Position numbers and translations under genes: made by a program
NCBI RefSeq assembly: GCF_029675105.1
Contig: NZ_JAQQFV010000007.1
Coordinates: 186,001 to 250,000 of the forward strand
DNA length: 64,000 nucleotides
DNA from: Nocardia anocheti
GTDB taxonomy: Bacteria > Actinomycetota > Actinomycetes > Mycobacteriales > Mycobacteriaceae
Reading direction: 5' to 3'
Notes under the pieces: model-generated
Told to the model about the DNA's origin: nothing
Databases searched by the model: none
What the model saw: only the letters and a program-made list of their open reading frames with translations
In this document: positions 16,233-24,969 of the stretch, one piece after another
Layout: each line of letters begins with the position of its first letter
How positions within the stretch are numbered: the first letter of the stretch is position 1

Positions 16233-19200
16233 TATGAGATCCTTCGTATGTATTCTTGATACATTGACTTGCCATAGGATTCAGCGTTGCCCTCTAGTCC
16301 GCCCATGCTGTATGGGCTCATCCTGAATTGCTTGTGATGGTATATCTCATGAAAAATTGTTGTTATCAGAGTCTCATCGGAGTCAAACGCCTTCTCGCTC
16401 AGCTGAATGAGCGGACGCCCCCTCTCGCCAAGGTTTGGACGGCCGCCACCATCATGCGGAGAATCGCCCCAAATGGAGTCCGTGCCTAACCGGTCTCGAA
16501 TTTCCGGATGGTACTCGATGTCGTAATCTTTGACACTCATCCCCGCTCTTCCCAGCATCATTTTGATTCGCTCGATTCTGCACGGCGTCAACCCGAGCGG
16601 ATCTGTCCAAATAGTCGGATTATGTGGATACGTGGCAGGATTTGGAGCCGGCGACAATCCCAAGGGGTCCTGCGAGAGATACCGTCCCGTTTCGGGGTCG
16701 TAGTAGCGGTGATAGTTGTAGTGGAGCCCAGTCTCGTCGTCGTATTGCTGCCCCTGGAAACGATGTGGGGTATCGAGACCGAGCCAAGTGTGTCGGCCCC
16801 ATAGTGTTGAGGTTGCCGTCGACGCGATTTCGCCCGTCTTCGGATCTGCAAGATGGGTGGGCGACCCTTGAGTGTTGGTGACTATCGCCCAGAACCGATT
16901 GTCGATCGATTGAGTTAGGGGGACATAAGTGCCCGGATGGTTGGTCCAGGTGTGGACGCGAGTCGTCGTCGCAGTGGTGGTAATTTGTTCGGCGAGGTGG
17001 ACTCCATCCCAGAGGAAGTTCGTGCGAGTTGCACAGTCGTGACGGTATTTGCTGGTTCGTCGCCCAAAAGGGTCGTAAGTGTAACCCCAGATCGATTTAT
17101 CGGGCATCGTGACTTCGATGAGTTGGTCGAGCGCGTCATAGCTGTAATGCCAAACCGCAGGTTTACGTGAGAGCCGTGTTCTGACCTTCCGGATAAGGCG
17201 GCCTGCGGCGTCGTAGTGGTAACGGGTGCGCCCTGCACGGATCAGCAGGTTGTTGCGATATTCAAAATGGGGGTCGTCCATGGATGGGTGGACCTCGTGG
17301 GCGGGTTTTGTTTGTGTTGGCAGCGCAGGTATTTCGGCAGTGGTCAGGCTAGATAGTCCGTTGTAGGTGTATCGCTCTGCTATTCCAGCGCTCGGCGCAG
17401 TGATGTGGGTGATCCGGCCGATCACGTCAATAGTGTAGTCCCGGCGGTTAGTTGTGGAAGGTGTCGTAGTGGTGTGGCGGGTGATGTAGCCGTCGGGGCG
17501 CCAATCGTAGTCGTCGCGTCCGAGTAGCTGGGTGGGGGCGCTGCTGCGGGGATCGAGTGCGACGAGTTCGCGGCGCAGAGTATATCCGGCGGGGCTGTAA
17601 GTGTTGTGTTGGCCGATTCCGGTGGTGTGCCAGCTGTTCTGGCGGCCCAGTAGGTCGTGGGTGAAGTCGAAGCGGTGGCCGTGGGTGGTGAGGGCGGTGA
17701 CCTCGCCGGTGATGGCGCGTTCGTAGGTGGTCGTTGCTCCGCTGGGTGTGGTGTATCCAGTTCTGCGGCCGTGGTTGTCGTTGACGTAGTACGTGGTGCG
17801 GCCGTCGACGTGTTGTGCCTGAAGCCTGCCCGCGAGCGTGCGGTCGAAGGTGACGGCGTGGATCGTGGAGTCGTGCAGGCCGTTTCGAGCGGTGACCAGG
17901 TGGCCGGTCGGGGTGTAGGTGTTGGTGATCCATTCGCCGGTGTCGGTGCTGACTCCGGTGAACCGGCCCAGGATGTCGTAGAACTGGCGGCGTTGGATAC
18001 CGGTTGGGGTGGTGATGACGGTCGGCCGGTTGAGCAGGTCGTGTTCGGTGCGGGTGATCGAGCCGTTGTAGTCGGTTTCGGTGCAGACGTTGCCAGCGAT
18101 GTCGTATTCGTACGTCCAGGTGTCGCCGAGGGGGTTGGTGACGGTGGTGAGGCGGCGTTCGGTGTCGTGGGTGTAGGCGGTGATGGTGCCGTCGGGGGCT
18201 TGTTTGGTGGCGACGAGGTCGAAGCTGCCGTAGGTGTAGCGCGTGACGGCGCCGATCTGGTTGGTGTGGGTGAGCAGGTTGGCTTCACCGTCGTAGGTCC
18301 ACGACTGGGTAGCGCCCTCGGGGTCGGTGTGGGAGAGCAGTTTTCCCTCGACCGAGTAGTGGTGGGTGTTGATGTTGCCGAGGGCGTCGGTGATTCTCGC
18401 GGGGCGGCCGAAGACGTCGCGCTCGATGAGTGTGATCGCGGTGTTGGGTTCGGTGATGCGGATCGGGAGTCCGGCGCTGTCGATTTCGATGACGGTGGTC
18501 GCCCCGGTGGAGAGGGTGATCGATGCCGGTGCGCCGCACCGGTGGTGGGTGTAGGTGGTGGTGATGCCGTCGGCGTCGGTGACGCTGGTCAGGTTGCCGT
18601 GCTCGTCGTAGGTGCGGGCAATGGTCGAGCCGTCGACGTCGGTGACCAGGGACGGGCGGTGGGGTGCGGCGTAGTCGATGGTGATCGTTTGCTGGTCCGG
18701 GCGGCGCAGCAGGATCAGGTCGCCGTCGTCGTTGTAGAGGTAGATCGTGGTGTTGGCGTAGGCGTCTACGTGGCGGACCGGTTGGCGGTATTCGTTGTAG
18801 TCGGTCAGGGTGCTCGCGCCGCGGGGATCGATGACCTGACGCAGGCAGAGTTCTTCGTCGAATTCGAAGATGGTGGTGGCGCCGAGGGAATTCGTGTGGT
18901 GGGTGCGGGTGCGGTTGAATCCGGGGACGTCCTCGTAAGCGAGGGTGGCCGAGAGGATCCCGTCGGTGCCGACCTGTTTGACGACTCGGCCGTGCTGGTC
19001 GTAGGTGTTGACCATTTCGGTGCCGCGGGAATCATGCCAGGACAGCATGCGCGTGTCACTGTCATAGCGATACTGGGTCATGGCCCCGACGCCGTTGATG
19101 ACGGAGGTGAGGTTGCCTGCGGTGTAACCGAATTCGCGGACGCGGGTCGCTACGGGGGTGCCGTCGGGGTCGGTGCCGGTGACGGTGAGAGCGGTGACGC

Positions 19201-20752
19201 GGCCGTCGGCGGCGTCGATCTCGATGTGGTAGCCGCCGGTGTGGGTGATGTGGGTGGGGACGCCGTCGGGGTTGTAGTGGAAGCGGATCTGGTTGTGGTG
19301 GCGGTCGGTGATCTCGGTGATGGCGTAGTTGCCGAGGCGGGTGTCGAGGCCCGCAAGGACGGGATCGGGGTGGAAGCCCCAGGCGATCTCGCGTTCGGGG
19401 TCATAGACGTGGTAGCCGCCGGACTCGGTGCGCGTCAGTGTGGCCCGGATGCCCTTGTGGACGGGGCGGACGGGGACGTCGGGGGCGGTGTGGGGGAATT
19501 GCCAGAGTTCGCCGTCGGGACCGACGAACTTCACGCCGACCTGGTCGACGACGACGCGCATGTCCAGGGTCGCTGCCCAGGACGGGCCGAACCAGCGTCC
19601 GAAGCGGTAGGAGGAGCGGTGGCGGCGGGTCAGGACCAGCGCGAGGACACCGGGCAGGTTCACGTCGGTTTCCGGGAGGAGGAACTCGCCGGTCGCCGCG
19701 TCGACGGGGTCGCCGCAGTCGATGGTTTGTTTGGTGGTTTTGTTCGCTTCCGGTGACGCTGTTTTGTTCTGGTTGGGCAGCGTGTTGTCGATAGTGGCGG
19801 TGTTGGCCGGGTTGGTGGTCGAGGGTTTGGTTTCCGGTGTCGTACCGCTCGGGGTGTCCGGGGTGGCGGGGTCTTTCACCGTCGACGGGCTGGTCGGAGA
19901 ATCGGTTTGTTTGACGTTCGACGGGGTCGTCGGGGAGTCACCGCTTTTGGTGTTCGCCGGTTTGGTGGTGGCGAGTTCGTCGGCGTTCTTGGTCTTGGAC
20001 GGGGTCTTCTTGAAGGCTTTGGCGATGTCGCCGAAGGCGTTCTTCAACTGTTTGAGCAGTGGTTTGAGTTTGGCCATGGTTTTGGCCAGGCGGGAGAACA
20101 GTTTCGAGATCATCGCGGTGGTTTTGGCGATGTAGGCGGTGGCTTGGACCGCGATGACGGGGGTGGCCAAGCCGAGGGAGAAGATGGCTTCGGCGGCCCA
20201 GACCGCGAGGCGGCCGACGGTTTGGGCGACCAGGTCGCGCACGGTTTCGCGGACCGCGGCCACGACACCGCCGGCGAGGCGGATCGCCGAGGCGGCGGTG
20301 GTGGCCGCGGTGTTGGCGGCGGTGAGCAGGTTGGTGGTGTTGGAGGCGGCGTTCTTGTAGGCGGTGGCGGTTTGGCCGGTCCAGTCCGCGACGTCGGTGG
20401 TGACGGCGGTGTTCTGGGCGGTGGCGACTTCGCTGATGCGGGTCGCGACGTTGTCCCAGGTTTTGGCGTAGGCCTCGATCTGGGCGGGGTCACCGGCGAT
20501 CCAGTCCAGGGCGTCTTGGAGGGGTTGGCAGTGTTCGATCAGCCAGCCGACGCCGTAGGCGGCCAGGGTGCCGAGGGGGTCGACGACCAGGGATACGGCT
20601 TCGGCGCCGAGGCCGACCACGCCGAGGCCGACGTCGATCCAGGAGCCGCCGGAGATGGCGTCGGACAGGTCGGTGACCGAGGAGACCAGGCTGATTCCGG
20701 TGGACCAGTCGGTGGTGTCTTCTTTGGTGGCGATCAGGGGGTTGGCGGCCAT
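16232..20752 (-). CDS. Rhs/YD-repeat polymorphic toxin with metallopeptidase-like tip, probable T7SS substrate
   Basis: A 1506-residue effector. Residues 1-250 are helical with a WXG-type turn (TTDVADWTGQTATAYKNAA, about 120-138) and hydrophobic helices; residues 255-345 form a Thr/Pro/Ser/Lys linker. A DUF6531-like entry (CGDPVDAATGEFLLPETDV, about 350) is followed by roughly 25 YD repeats to about residue 1340, then the core-closing YYDPETGRYLSQDPLGL and PTIWTDPLGL motif that marks the autoprocessing boundary. The tip (about 1389-1506) differs from any repeat and has ITTIFHEIYHHKQF: an HExxH zinc-peptidase motif (H1468, E1469, H1472), with E1491 a possible third ligand. An EspC-like gene lies directly upstream (1-nt overlap), and an immunity candidate directly downstream. 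Role: interbacterial toxin, export through type VII secretion (inference). Confidence 0.87.
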   Translation of the reverse strand: MAANPLIATKEDTTDWSTGISLVSSVTDLSDAISGGSWIDVGLGVVGLGAEAVSLVVDPLGTLAAYGVGWLIEHCQPLQDALDWIAGDPAQIEAYAKTWDNVATRISEVATAQNTAVTTDVADWTGQTATAYKNAASNTTNLLTAANTAATTAASAIRLAGGVVAAVRETVRDLVAQTVGRLAVWAAEAIFSLGLATPVIAVQATAYIAKTTAMISKLFSRLAKTMAKLKPLLKQLKNAFGDIAKAFKKTPSKTKNADELATTKPANTKSGDSPTTPSNVKQTDSPTSPSTVKDPATPDTPSGTTPETKPSTTNPANTATIDNTLPNQNKTASPEANKTTKQTIDCGDPVDAATGEFLLPETDVNLPGVLALVLTRRHRSSYRFGRWFGPSWAATLDMRVVVDQVGVKFVGPDGELWQFPHTAPDVPVRPVHKGIRATLTRTESGGYHVYDPEREIAWGFHPDPVLAGLDTRLGNYAITEITDRHHNQIRFHYNPDGVPTHITHTGGYHIEIDAADGRVTALTVTGTDPDGTPVATRVREFGYTAGNLTSVINGVGAMTQYRYDSDTRMLSWHDSRGTEMVNTYDQHGRVVKQVGTDGILSATLAYEDVPGFNRTRTHHTNSLGATTIFEFDEELCLRQVIDPRGASTLTDYNEYRQPVRHVDAYANTTIYLYNDDGDLILLRRPDQQTITIDYAAPHRPSLVTDVDGSTIARTYDEHGNLTSVTDADGITTTYTHHRCGAPASITLSTGATTVIEIDSAGLPIRITEPNTAITLIERDVFGRPARITDALGNINTHHYSVEGKLLSHTDPEGATQSWTYDGEANLLTHTNQIGAVTRYTYGSFDLVATKQAPDGTITAYTHDTERRLTTVTNPLGDTWTYEYDIAGNVCTETDYNGSITRTEHDLLNRPTVITTPTGIQRRQFYDILGRFTGVSTDTGEWITNTYTPTGHLVTARNGLHDSTIHAVTFDRTLAGRLQAQHVDGRTTYYVNDNHGRRTGYTTPSGATTTYERAITGEVTALTTHGHRFDFTHDLLGRQNSWHTTGIGQHNTYSPAGYTLRRELVALDPRSSAPTQLLGRDDYDWRPDGYITRHTTTTPSTTNRRDYTIDVIGRITHITAPSAGIAERYTYNGLSSLTTAEIPALPTQTKPAHEVHPSMDDPHFEYRNNLLIRAGRTRYHYDAAGRLIRKVRTRLSRKPAVWHYSYDALDQLIEVTMPDKSIWGYTYDPFGRRTSKYRHDCATRTNFLWDGVHLAEQITTTATTTRVHTWTNHPGTYVPLTQSIDNRFWAIVTNTQGSPTHLADPKTGEIASTATSTLWGRHTWLGLDTPHRFQGQQYDDETGLHYNYHRYYDPETGRYLSQDPLGLSPAPNPATYPHNPTIWTDPLGLTPCRIERIKMMLGRAGMSVKDYDIEYHPEIRDRLGTDSIWGDSPHDGGGRPNLGERGRPLIQLSEKAFDSDETLITTIFHEIYHHKQFRMSPYSMGGLEGNAESYGKSMYQEYIRRIS

Positions 20753-21084
20753 CAGAGGCCGGATTCCTGTGACTTGAGCGCGGCGGCGTTGGTGGTGTCG
20801 CGGGAGGTGAACGCGTCGGCGACCGCGGTGAGGTTCGTGCTGGTGTCACCGAAGGCGGTGATCGCGGCTTGGATGGCGTCGATGCCGTCGGTTTCGACCG
20901 AGTCGACGAACAGGGGACCGAGGAAGGCACAGAGTTTGCCGAACGCGTCGGAGGGGGCGGAGACGGCTTGGGCGGCTTCCAGGGCTTCGGTCAGGCCCGA
21001 TCCGGCGGAGGTGACGTTGGTGGCGTGGGTTTTGATCTGGTCGGGGGAGATGTTGATTTCCCCGGCGCCGCCTGCACTTGTCAT
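20752..21084 (-). CDS. EspC-like T7SS-associated small protein
   Basis: A 110-residue helical protein (MTSAGGAGEINISPDQIKTH ... GSGLTEALEAAQ) resembling the EspC/ESX secretion-associated family: an N-terminal segment of the INISPDQI kind, two long helices, a Gly/Ser turn, and a Thr/Ala-rich end DTTNAAALKSQESGL. EspC-like proteins are co-secreted with, or pilot, T7SS substrates. The ATG at 21084 follows GGGGGCGGGACAACG. Its TGA overlaps the Rhs toxin ATG by one base, so the two are translated together; I infer that it partners the toxin's N-terminal helical domain. Confidence 0.75.
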   Translation of the reverse strand: MTSAGGAGEINISPDQIKTHATNVTSAGSGLTEALEAAQAVSAPSDAFGKLCAFLGPLFVDSVETDGIDAIQAAITAFGDTSTNLTAVADAFTSRDTTNAAALKSQESGL

Positions 21085-21424
21085 CGTTGTCCCGCCCCCG
21101 GTGAAGCCGTGTGCCGCCGGATCGGAGATGCTCGCGACCTGCGGTGTCGATTCTGATCGGTCTGATCGTCGGCGCGGGGCGAGCCCGTGCGGACGATCTG
21201 TGGCACTAGGTGCCAGTCGCTCAGCGTAGCGGAATCGGGGGCGGTTTCCGGTGTGGGGAATTCGACGGAACCTCGAGGCGGAACGGTGCGTCCAACGGTG
21301 GTGAGCGTGGTGGGATGCGGGGTCGTCAGCGTCCCGATCGACGAAGCTGAAGGGGGACACTCCGTGGTCGTCCAAGCGTGCATGCAGGACGCCGAGCTGC
21401 CCTGATTGCGAGCGAGTCACACTG
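21085..21424. other. Intergenic region upstream of the EspC-like/Rhs operon
   Basis: About 340 bp holding the promoter of the minus-strand toxin operon. I see no conserved protein in any frame and no strong hairpin. Its right end meets the DUF4143-like remnant. Confidence 0.5.
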
Positions 21425-21597
21425 TGGCACTAGCGGAACAAGGACAGGGTGGAGGTCGACGCAGTCCTCGAAGCGGCCGATGGACGAGGCATTGGTATCG
21501 AGGTGAAGGCGGCTTCGACGCTGCAACGCACTCGCTGCCCTTCGGCGACCGGCTCAGGGCGCATCCGATCAATGCGCTCTGGCACTGTGCTCCCTGA
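21425..21597 (+). pseudogene. Remnant of a DUF4143-type AAA ATPase C-terminus
   Basis: The plus strand reads WH-stop-RNKDRVEVDAVLEAADGRG, then IGIEVKAAST, and after an internal deletion or frame change near 21518 THSLPFGDRLRAHPINALWH ending at a TGA (21595). These are the usual conserved blocks of the nuclease-like C-terminal DUF4143 region (EVDxVLE...GIEVKA and LPFGDRL...PISALW), but the roughly 40 residues between them are missing and the frame has a stop. The N-terminal ATPase is absent. It is a non-functional scar marking the edge of the variable region. Confidence 0.65.
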
Positions 21598-21760
21598 TGC
21601 CCGCCGCCTCGGCCGGATTGTGGAGATTCGGGAGGTTCTGTGGGTGGGGGTCGCGGTGTATTCTTGGCGCCGAACTGCGGTGCGCCGGGGGCGCAGTGGC
21701 GGGGGTTCGGCTTGTGGTGGTGGATGCCGCGCAGGCTCGGTTGGGGATCTGAGGAGATTC

Positions 21761-22306
21761 GTGCGGAACGGTCGAGTACTGGGTGCGGTGTTTGCCGGGG
21801 TGTGTCTGCTGGGTGTCGTCGGGTGTGACGAGACGATCGATGGGACCGCCACGGCGCCGACCACGACGGTGCGGGACATCGATGAGATCGAGGTCTACAA
21901 CCCGTGTACGGAGCTGAGTGCTGATGTGCTGCGGGCTACCGGGGTGGATCCGGCGTCGAAGCGGACGGTGACGGATCCGCCGTCGGGGCCAGCGAGTTGG
22001 CGGGTGTGTTCGTGGTATCCGGAGGGGGATCCGTACACGTTGACCGTCGGTTCGACTTCGCACACGATCAGTGAAACTCGCTCGAAGTCGGGTGTTGTCG
22101 GCCTCCGGGACACGACTGTGGGGAAGCGGTCGGGGATCGTCTTCCGTGAGAGCTCTGACCCTGACGGGTGTCACGTTTCGTTCCAAGCGGAGCAGGGGAT
22201 GTTCGACATCTACGCCGCCTGGTTGATGAACGGGAAGCGCGATGTCGACATCTGCATCATCGCGGCTGGGCATGCGGCGGACCTCGAGCCGAATCTGCCG
22301 AAGTGA
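21761..22306 (+). CDS. DUF3558-family lipoprotein
   Basis: Predicted cell-surface lipoprotein of 181 residues with a signal sequence (VRNGRVLGAVFAGVCLLGVV) and lipobox VVGC. The mature part shows the DUF3558 pattern NPCTELSADVLRATGVDP, with a second conserved Cys in WRVCSWYPEGDPYTLTV and further cysteines in DGCHVSF and DICII. DUF3558 proteins are common in mycolate actinobacteria near secretion or regulatory genes; function unknown. GTG start with GAGGAG 5 nt upstream (21751-21756). It is 36 bp ahead of the T7SS-type genes and probably in the same transcription unit. Confidence 0.82.
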   Translation: MRNGRVLGAVFAGVCLLGVVGCDETIDGTATAPTTTVRDIDEIEVYNPCTELSADVLRATGVDPASKRTVTDPPSGPASWRVCSWYPEGDPYTLTVGSTSHTISETRSKSGVVGLRDTTVGKRSGIVFRESSDPDGCHVSFQAEQGMFDIYAAWLMNGKRDVDICIIAAGHAADLEPNLPK

Positions 22307-22342
22307 ACATTGCTCGGTAATGCGTGGTAGGGGAGGAATCTA

Positions 22343-22744
22343 ATGGCTGATGGTCTGGACAAAGACATCGCTGAGTGGAAAACACTCAAGCAGAAAGCTA
22401 TTGCCGGTGAGTTCAAGATGGAAGAAGGAATCGGCGAAGCGCTCAGGGCGGCGTGTAGCACTTACGCGTCCAAATTGGACAAGCTGAAGATCGACGCCCG
22501 GTATCTGGGATTCCTATCCGGCTACGGCGGAATTCCTTCCGCCGACGTGCTCAAGGAGAAGTTCCAGAACAAGGCTGTGAATGGCGAGGGCGACAACCCG
22601 ACCGATTCGGCAGTCAAGCGCCTGGAACAGCATGTCGAGATCGCCGCCCTCATGCGCGACACCTACGCCGCCGCCATCGGCAAACTCCAAGACTCCGATC
22701 AGAAGAGCGGCACCCAGCTCGGTCAGAAGGAGGGTGAGATCTGA
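22343..22744 (+). CDS. Small helical protein of the T7SS accessory cluster
   Basis: A 133-residue charged, largely helical protein without signal peptide (MADGLDKDIAEWKTLKQKAI ... VKRLEQHVEIAALMRDTYAA). Good ribosome site GGGGAGG before ATG. Its TGA shares a base with the next gene's ATG (TGATG), so it is co-translated with the WXG/PPE-like protein. The position, directly before a PPE-like substrate and EspG, is that taken by PE/EsxB-type partners; I infer a partner role. No WXG motif is present and I do not recognise the family. Confidence 0.7.
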   Translation: MADGLDKDIAEWKTLKQKAIAGEFKMEEGIGEALRAACSTYASKLDKLKIDARYLGFLSGYGGIPSADVLKEKFQNKAVNGEGDNPTDSAVKRLEQHVEIAALMRDTYAAAIGKLQDSDQKSGTQLGQKEGEI

Positions 22745-24114
22745 TGGTCTTCCCTTTCGCCATCGCCCTGCCCGCCATCATCACCATCGGTGGCGCCAAG
22801 GTCTACGACAACTATTCCCAGTCGTCGGAGAATTCCGACCAGCAGAAGTCGCGGAATCAGGACGCGGACAACCAGTTCGGTAACGACAAGCAGGTCATCA
22901 GTTCCGAGCGGTCGATGTTGCAGGGGCGGTTCGACGGGCAGTACGCCGGGCAGAAGATCACCAACCACGAAGACTTCGACACCTGGTCCCATCAGGACAT
23001 CTGGGATGCGTTGCAGGGCAACAACGGTAAGCCCGCGGTGAAGGCCAGTGACATCAACTCCGGTGCCAACGGCTGGCGGCGGCTCGACGAGGGGGAGGGC
23101 GGCAACGGCGGTATGCGGGAAGCCGTCAGCACGTTCCGCGCGGAGGTCGAGCGGGCCATCCAGGAGCACTGGCAGGGCAAGTCGGCCACCGCGGCGATGG
23201 AGAGTACGCGGGCCTACGGGACCGAGGCCGAGAAGCTCGCCCTGACCTTCGAGATGGTGGCCAACAGCATCGACCTGCTCGAAACGGCTCTCGGACACGC
23301 GAAGACGGCCGTCGGTGAGCCGGAGGACGTGTCCGCCTTCGACAAGGCGGTCGCGATGATTCCGGGTACGGGGCTGCTGAAGACGGCGAAGTACCGGGCC
23401 GACGAGTCGTCGAAGGCGGCGCAGGAGGTGATGAAGACCGTCTATCAGCCGGTCGCGAAGGACGTCGACGAGCACACGCCGGTCCTCGCGCCCGCCGTGA
23501 GCACCTTCAAGTCCGACACCACCGATCCGGGCGGCAACAAGCCGAACAGCAACGGCACCGACGATCCGTCGGACACCGACAAGCCGAAGACGACGACCAC
23601 CCCGGAGACACCGACCACCCCGTCGGGGACGGATCCCGAGGACACCGATCCGGACGACACCGACACCGACGATCCGGACGACACCGAGACCGACACCCCG
23701 GAGACGACTGACCCGGACACCACCACCCCGGCGGGCACGACCCCGGACACGACCACGCCCGCGGGTGTCACGCCGAGCACTCCCGGTGGTGGATCGCCGC
23801 TGGGTACCGGTGGCAATCCCGGCGGCGGTTCGCCGGGCGGCACGCCGAGTGGGACGCCGAGTGCGGGAACGCCGGTCGCGGGCGTCCCGGGACAACCGGC
23901 GGGCACGGGCGCGGGGGCGCGCGGTGGTACCGGTGCGAGCGGCGGCCGCAACGGCATGCCGGGTATGGGTGGCATGGGCGCCGGTGGCGCGCGCGGCAAG
24001 GGTGACGACGACAGCGAGCACAAGATCCCCGACTACCTCATCCAGGACCGCGAGACCGAACTGCTCGGCGTCCAGCCGCGCGTGCTGCCGCCGGGCGGGG
24101 TGATCGGCGAATGA
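22744..24114 (+). CDS. WXG/PPE-like T7SS substrate with Thr/Asp/Pro-rich tail
   Basis: Protein of 456 residues. The helical N-terminal 250 residues contain an EHWQGKSATAAM WXG-type turn (about residue 140), flanked by long helices, as in PPE/EspB-like secreted proteins. Residues 255-350 are an acidic Asp/Thr/Pro repeat region, followed by a Gly/Pro-rich segment. The C-terminal end (IPDYLIQDRETELLGV, RVLPPGGVIGE) matches the conserved tail of actinobacterial ESX-4-type PPE-like proteins. It overlaps the genes on both sides (TGATG upstream, ATGA with espG downstream). I infer a secreted cell-envelope substrate chaperoned by the neighbouring EspG. Confidence 0.8.
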   Translation: MVFPFAIALPAIITIGGAKVYDNYSQSSENSDQQKSRNQDADNQFGNDKQVISSERSMLQGRFDGQYAGQKITNHEDFDTWSHQDIWDALQGNNGKPAVKASDINSGANGWRRLDEGEGGNGGMREAVSTFRAEVERAIQEHWQGKSATAAMESTRAYGTEAEKLALTFEMVANSIDLLETALGHAKTAVGEPEDVSAFDKAVAMIPGTGLLKTAKYRADESSKAAQEVMKTVYQPVAKDVDEHTPVLAPAVSTFKSDTTDPGGNKPNSNGTDDPSDTDKPKTTTTPETPTTPSGTDPEDTDPDDTDTDDPDDTETDTPETTDPDTTTPAGTTPDTTTPAGVTPSTPGGGSPLGTGGNPGGGSPGGTPSGTPSAGTPVAGVPGQPAGTGAGARGGTGASGGRNGMPGMGGMGAGGARGKGDDDSEHKIPDYLIQDRETELLGVQPRVLPPGGVIGE

Positions 24115-24944
24115 CCGGGTCGACCTGGCAGATGGAAGGGCTCACCTTCACCATCGCTCTCGAAGCACTCGGTCGCGACCGGCTGCCCTACCCGCTGAGC
24201 TGGTTCCCGCGCGATCTGGAATTCCCCGGCGACCTGGAACGCAGCCGTGCCACCGCCGCGCAGCGTCTGGCAAGCCGGTTCGACGAGGCGCTCTACAGCG
24301 CGCTCGCGGTGCTGCTCGAACCGGAGATGCGGATCGAGGTGTACGGGTTCTACGGGCCGGACCAGTCACAGGTGGTCCGCATCCACGCCGGGATCTCCGG
24401 GCACACCGCGACATTGGCGGTGCAGCGGCCCGGTCCCACGCGCGAGTACGGCACCGACATCACGGTGAGCACCCACCAGTCGCATCGGATCGCCGCCGAG
24501 GTGATCGGCAGGCTGCCCCGGCTCTCGGCGGGCGGCCACCGGCCGTTCCACGGGCGGCGCAGCGAGATGGAGCAGCCGACCTACGGGCGCCATCCCACTC
24601 GGCTCTCGCCCGTCGAGGAGATGCAGCGGTTCTTCCGTCGCGAACGGATCGGAATGGGCGAGATCACGGTGCTGCCCGGTTTCGCGCTCGATTCCAAGCC
24701 CACCGACGACGGTCGCGCTTTCCTCTGGCTCGACTACCCGAACGACGGCCGCTACCTGCTGCACGAGCTCAGCGCCGACGACATCTCCATCACACCGGGT
24801 CCGCCGGACGAGCTGCTGCGCCAGCTTCAGGAGCGTGTCGACGCCACCGCCCGGACGCTGCGTCCGGCGCCGCGCGACAACTACTACGACGACGAGGACG
24901 ATCCCGAAGCGGAGTATTTCCAGCGCAAGAGCTGGCTGGTCTGA
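24111..24944 (+). CDS. espG: ESX secretion-associated chaperone EspG
   Basis: A 277-residue cytoplasmic chaperone of the EspG family, which binds PE-PPE-type dimers and delivers them to the type VII secretion machine. The N-terminus reads WQMEGLTFTIALEALGRDRL, the hallmark start of EspG, followed by a long alpha/beta body (EVYGFYGPDQSQVVRIHAG; GEITVLPGFALDSKP). The ATG overlaps the TGA of the WXG/PPE-like gene (ATGA), a strong hint that this protein is its client. An acidic DDEDDPEAEYF tail precedes the stop. No EccB, EccC, EccD or MycP gene is present in the window. Confidence 0.85.
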   Translation: MTGSTWQMEGLTFTIALEALGRDRLPYPLSWFPRDLEFPGDLERSRATAAQRLASRFDEALYSALAVLLEPEMRIEVYGFYGPDQSQVVRIHAGISGHTATLAVQRPGPTREYGTDITVSTHQSHRIAAEVIGRLPRLSAGGHRPFHGRRSEMEQPTYGRHPTRLSPVEEMQRFFRRERIGMGEITVLPGFALDSKPTDDGRAFLWLDYPNDGRYLLHELSADDISITPGPPDELLRQLQERVDATARTLRPAPRDNYYDDEDDPEAEYFQRKSWLV

Positions 24945-24969
24945 GCGGCGGGCTGGTCGTTTCGGACGG

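Noticed and set aside
17400..19400. Repeated motifs in the Rhs gene as possible tandem DNA repeats
   Set aside because: They encode diverged YD repeats; at DNA level they are not conserved repeats.
17657..21229. Long plus-strand Gly/Val/Asp-rich frames (699 and 440 codons) opposite the Rhs gene
   Set aside because: They are exact antisense shadows of YD repeats and of the Ala/Thr-rich N-terminus; no ribosome site or domain.
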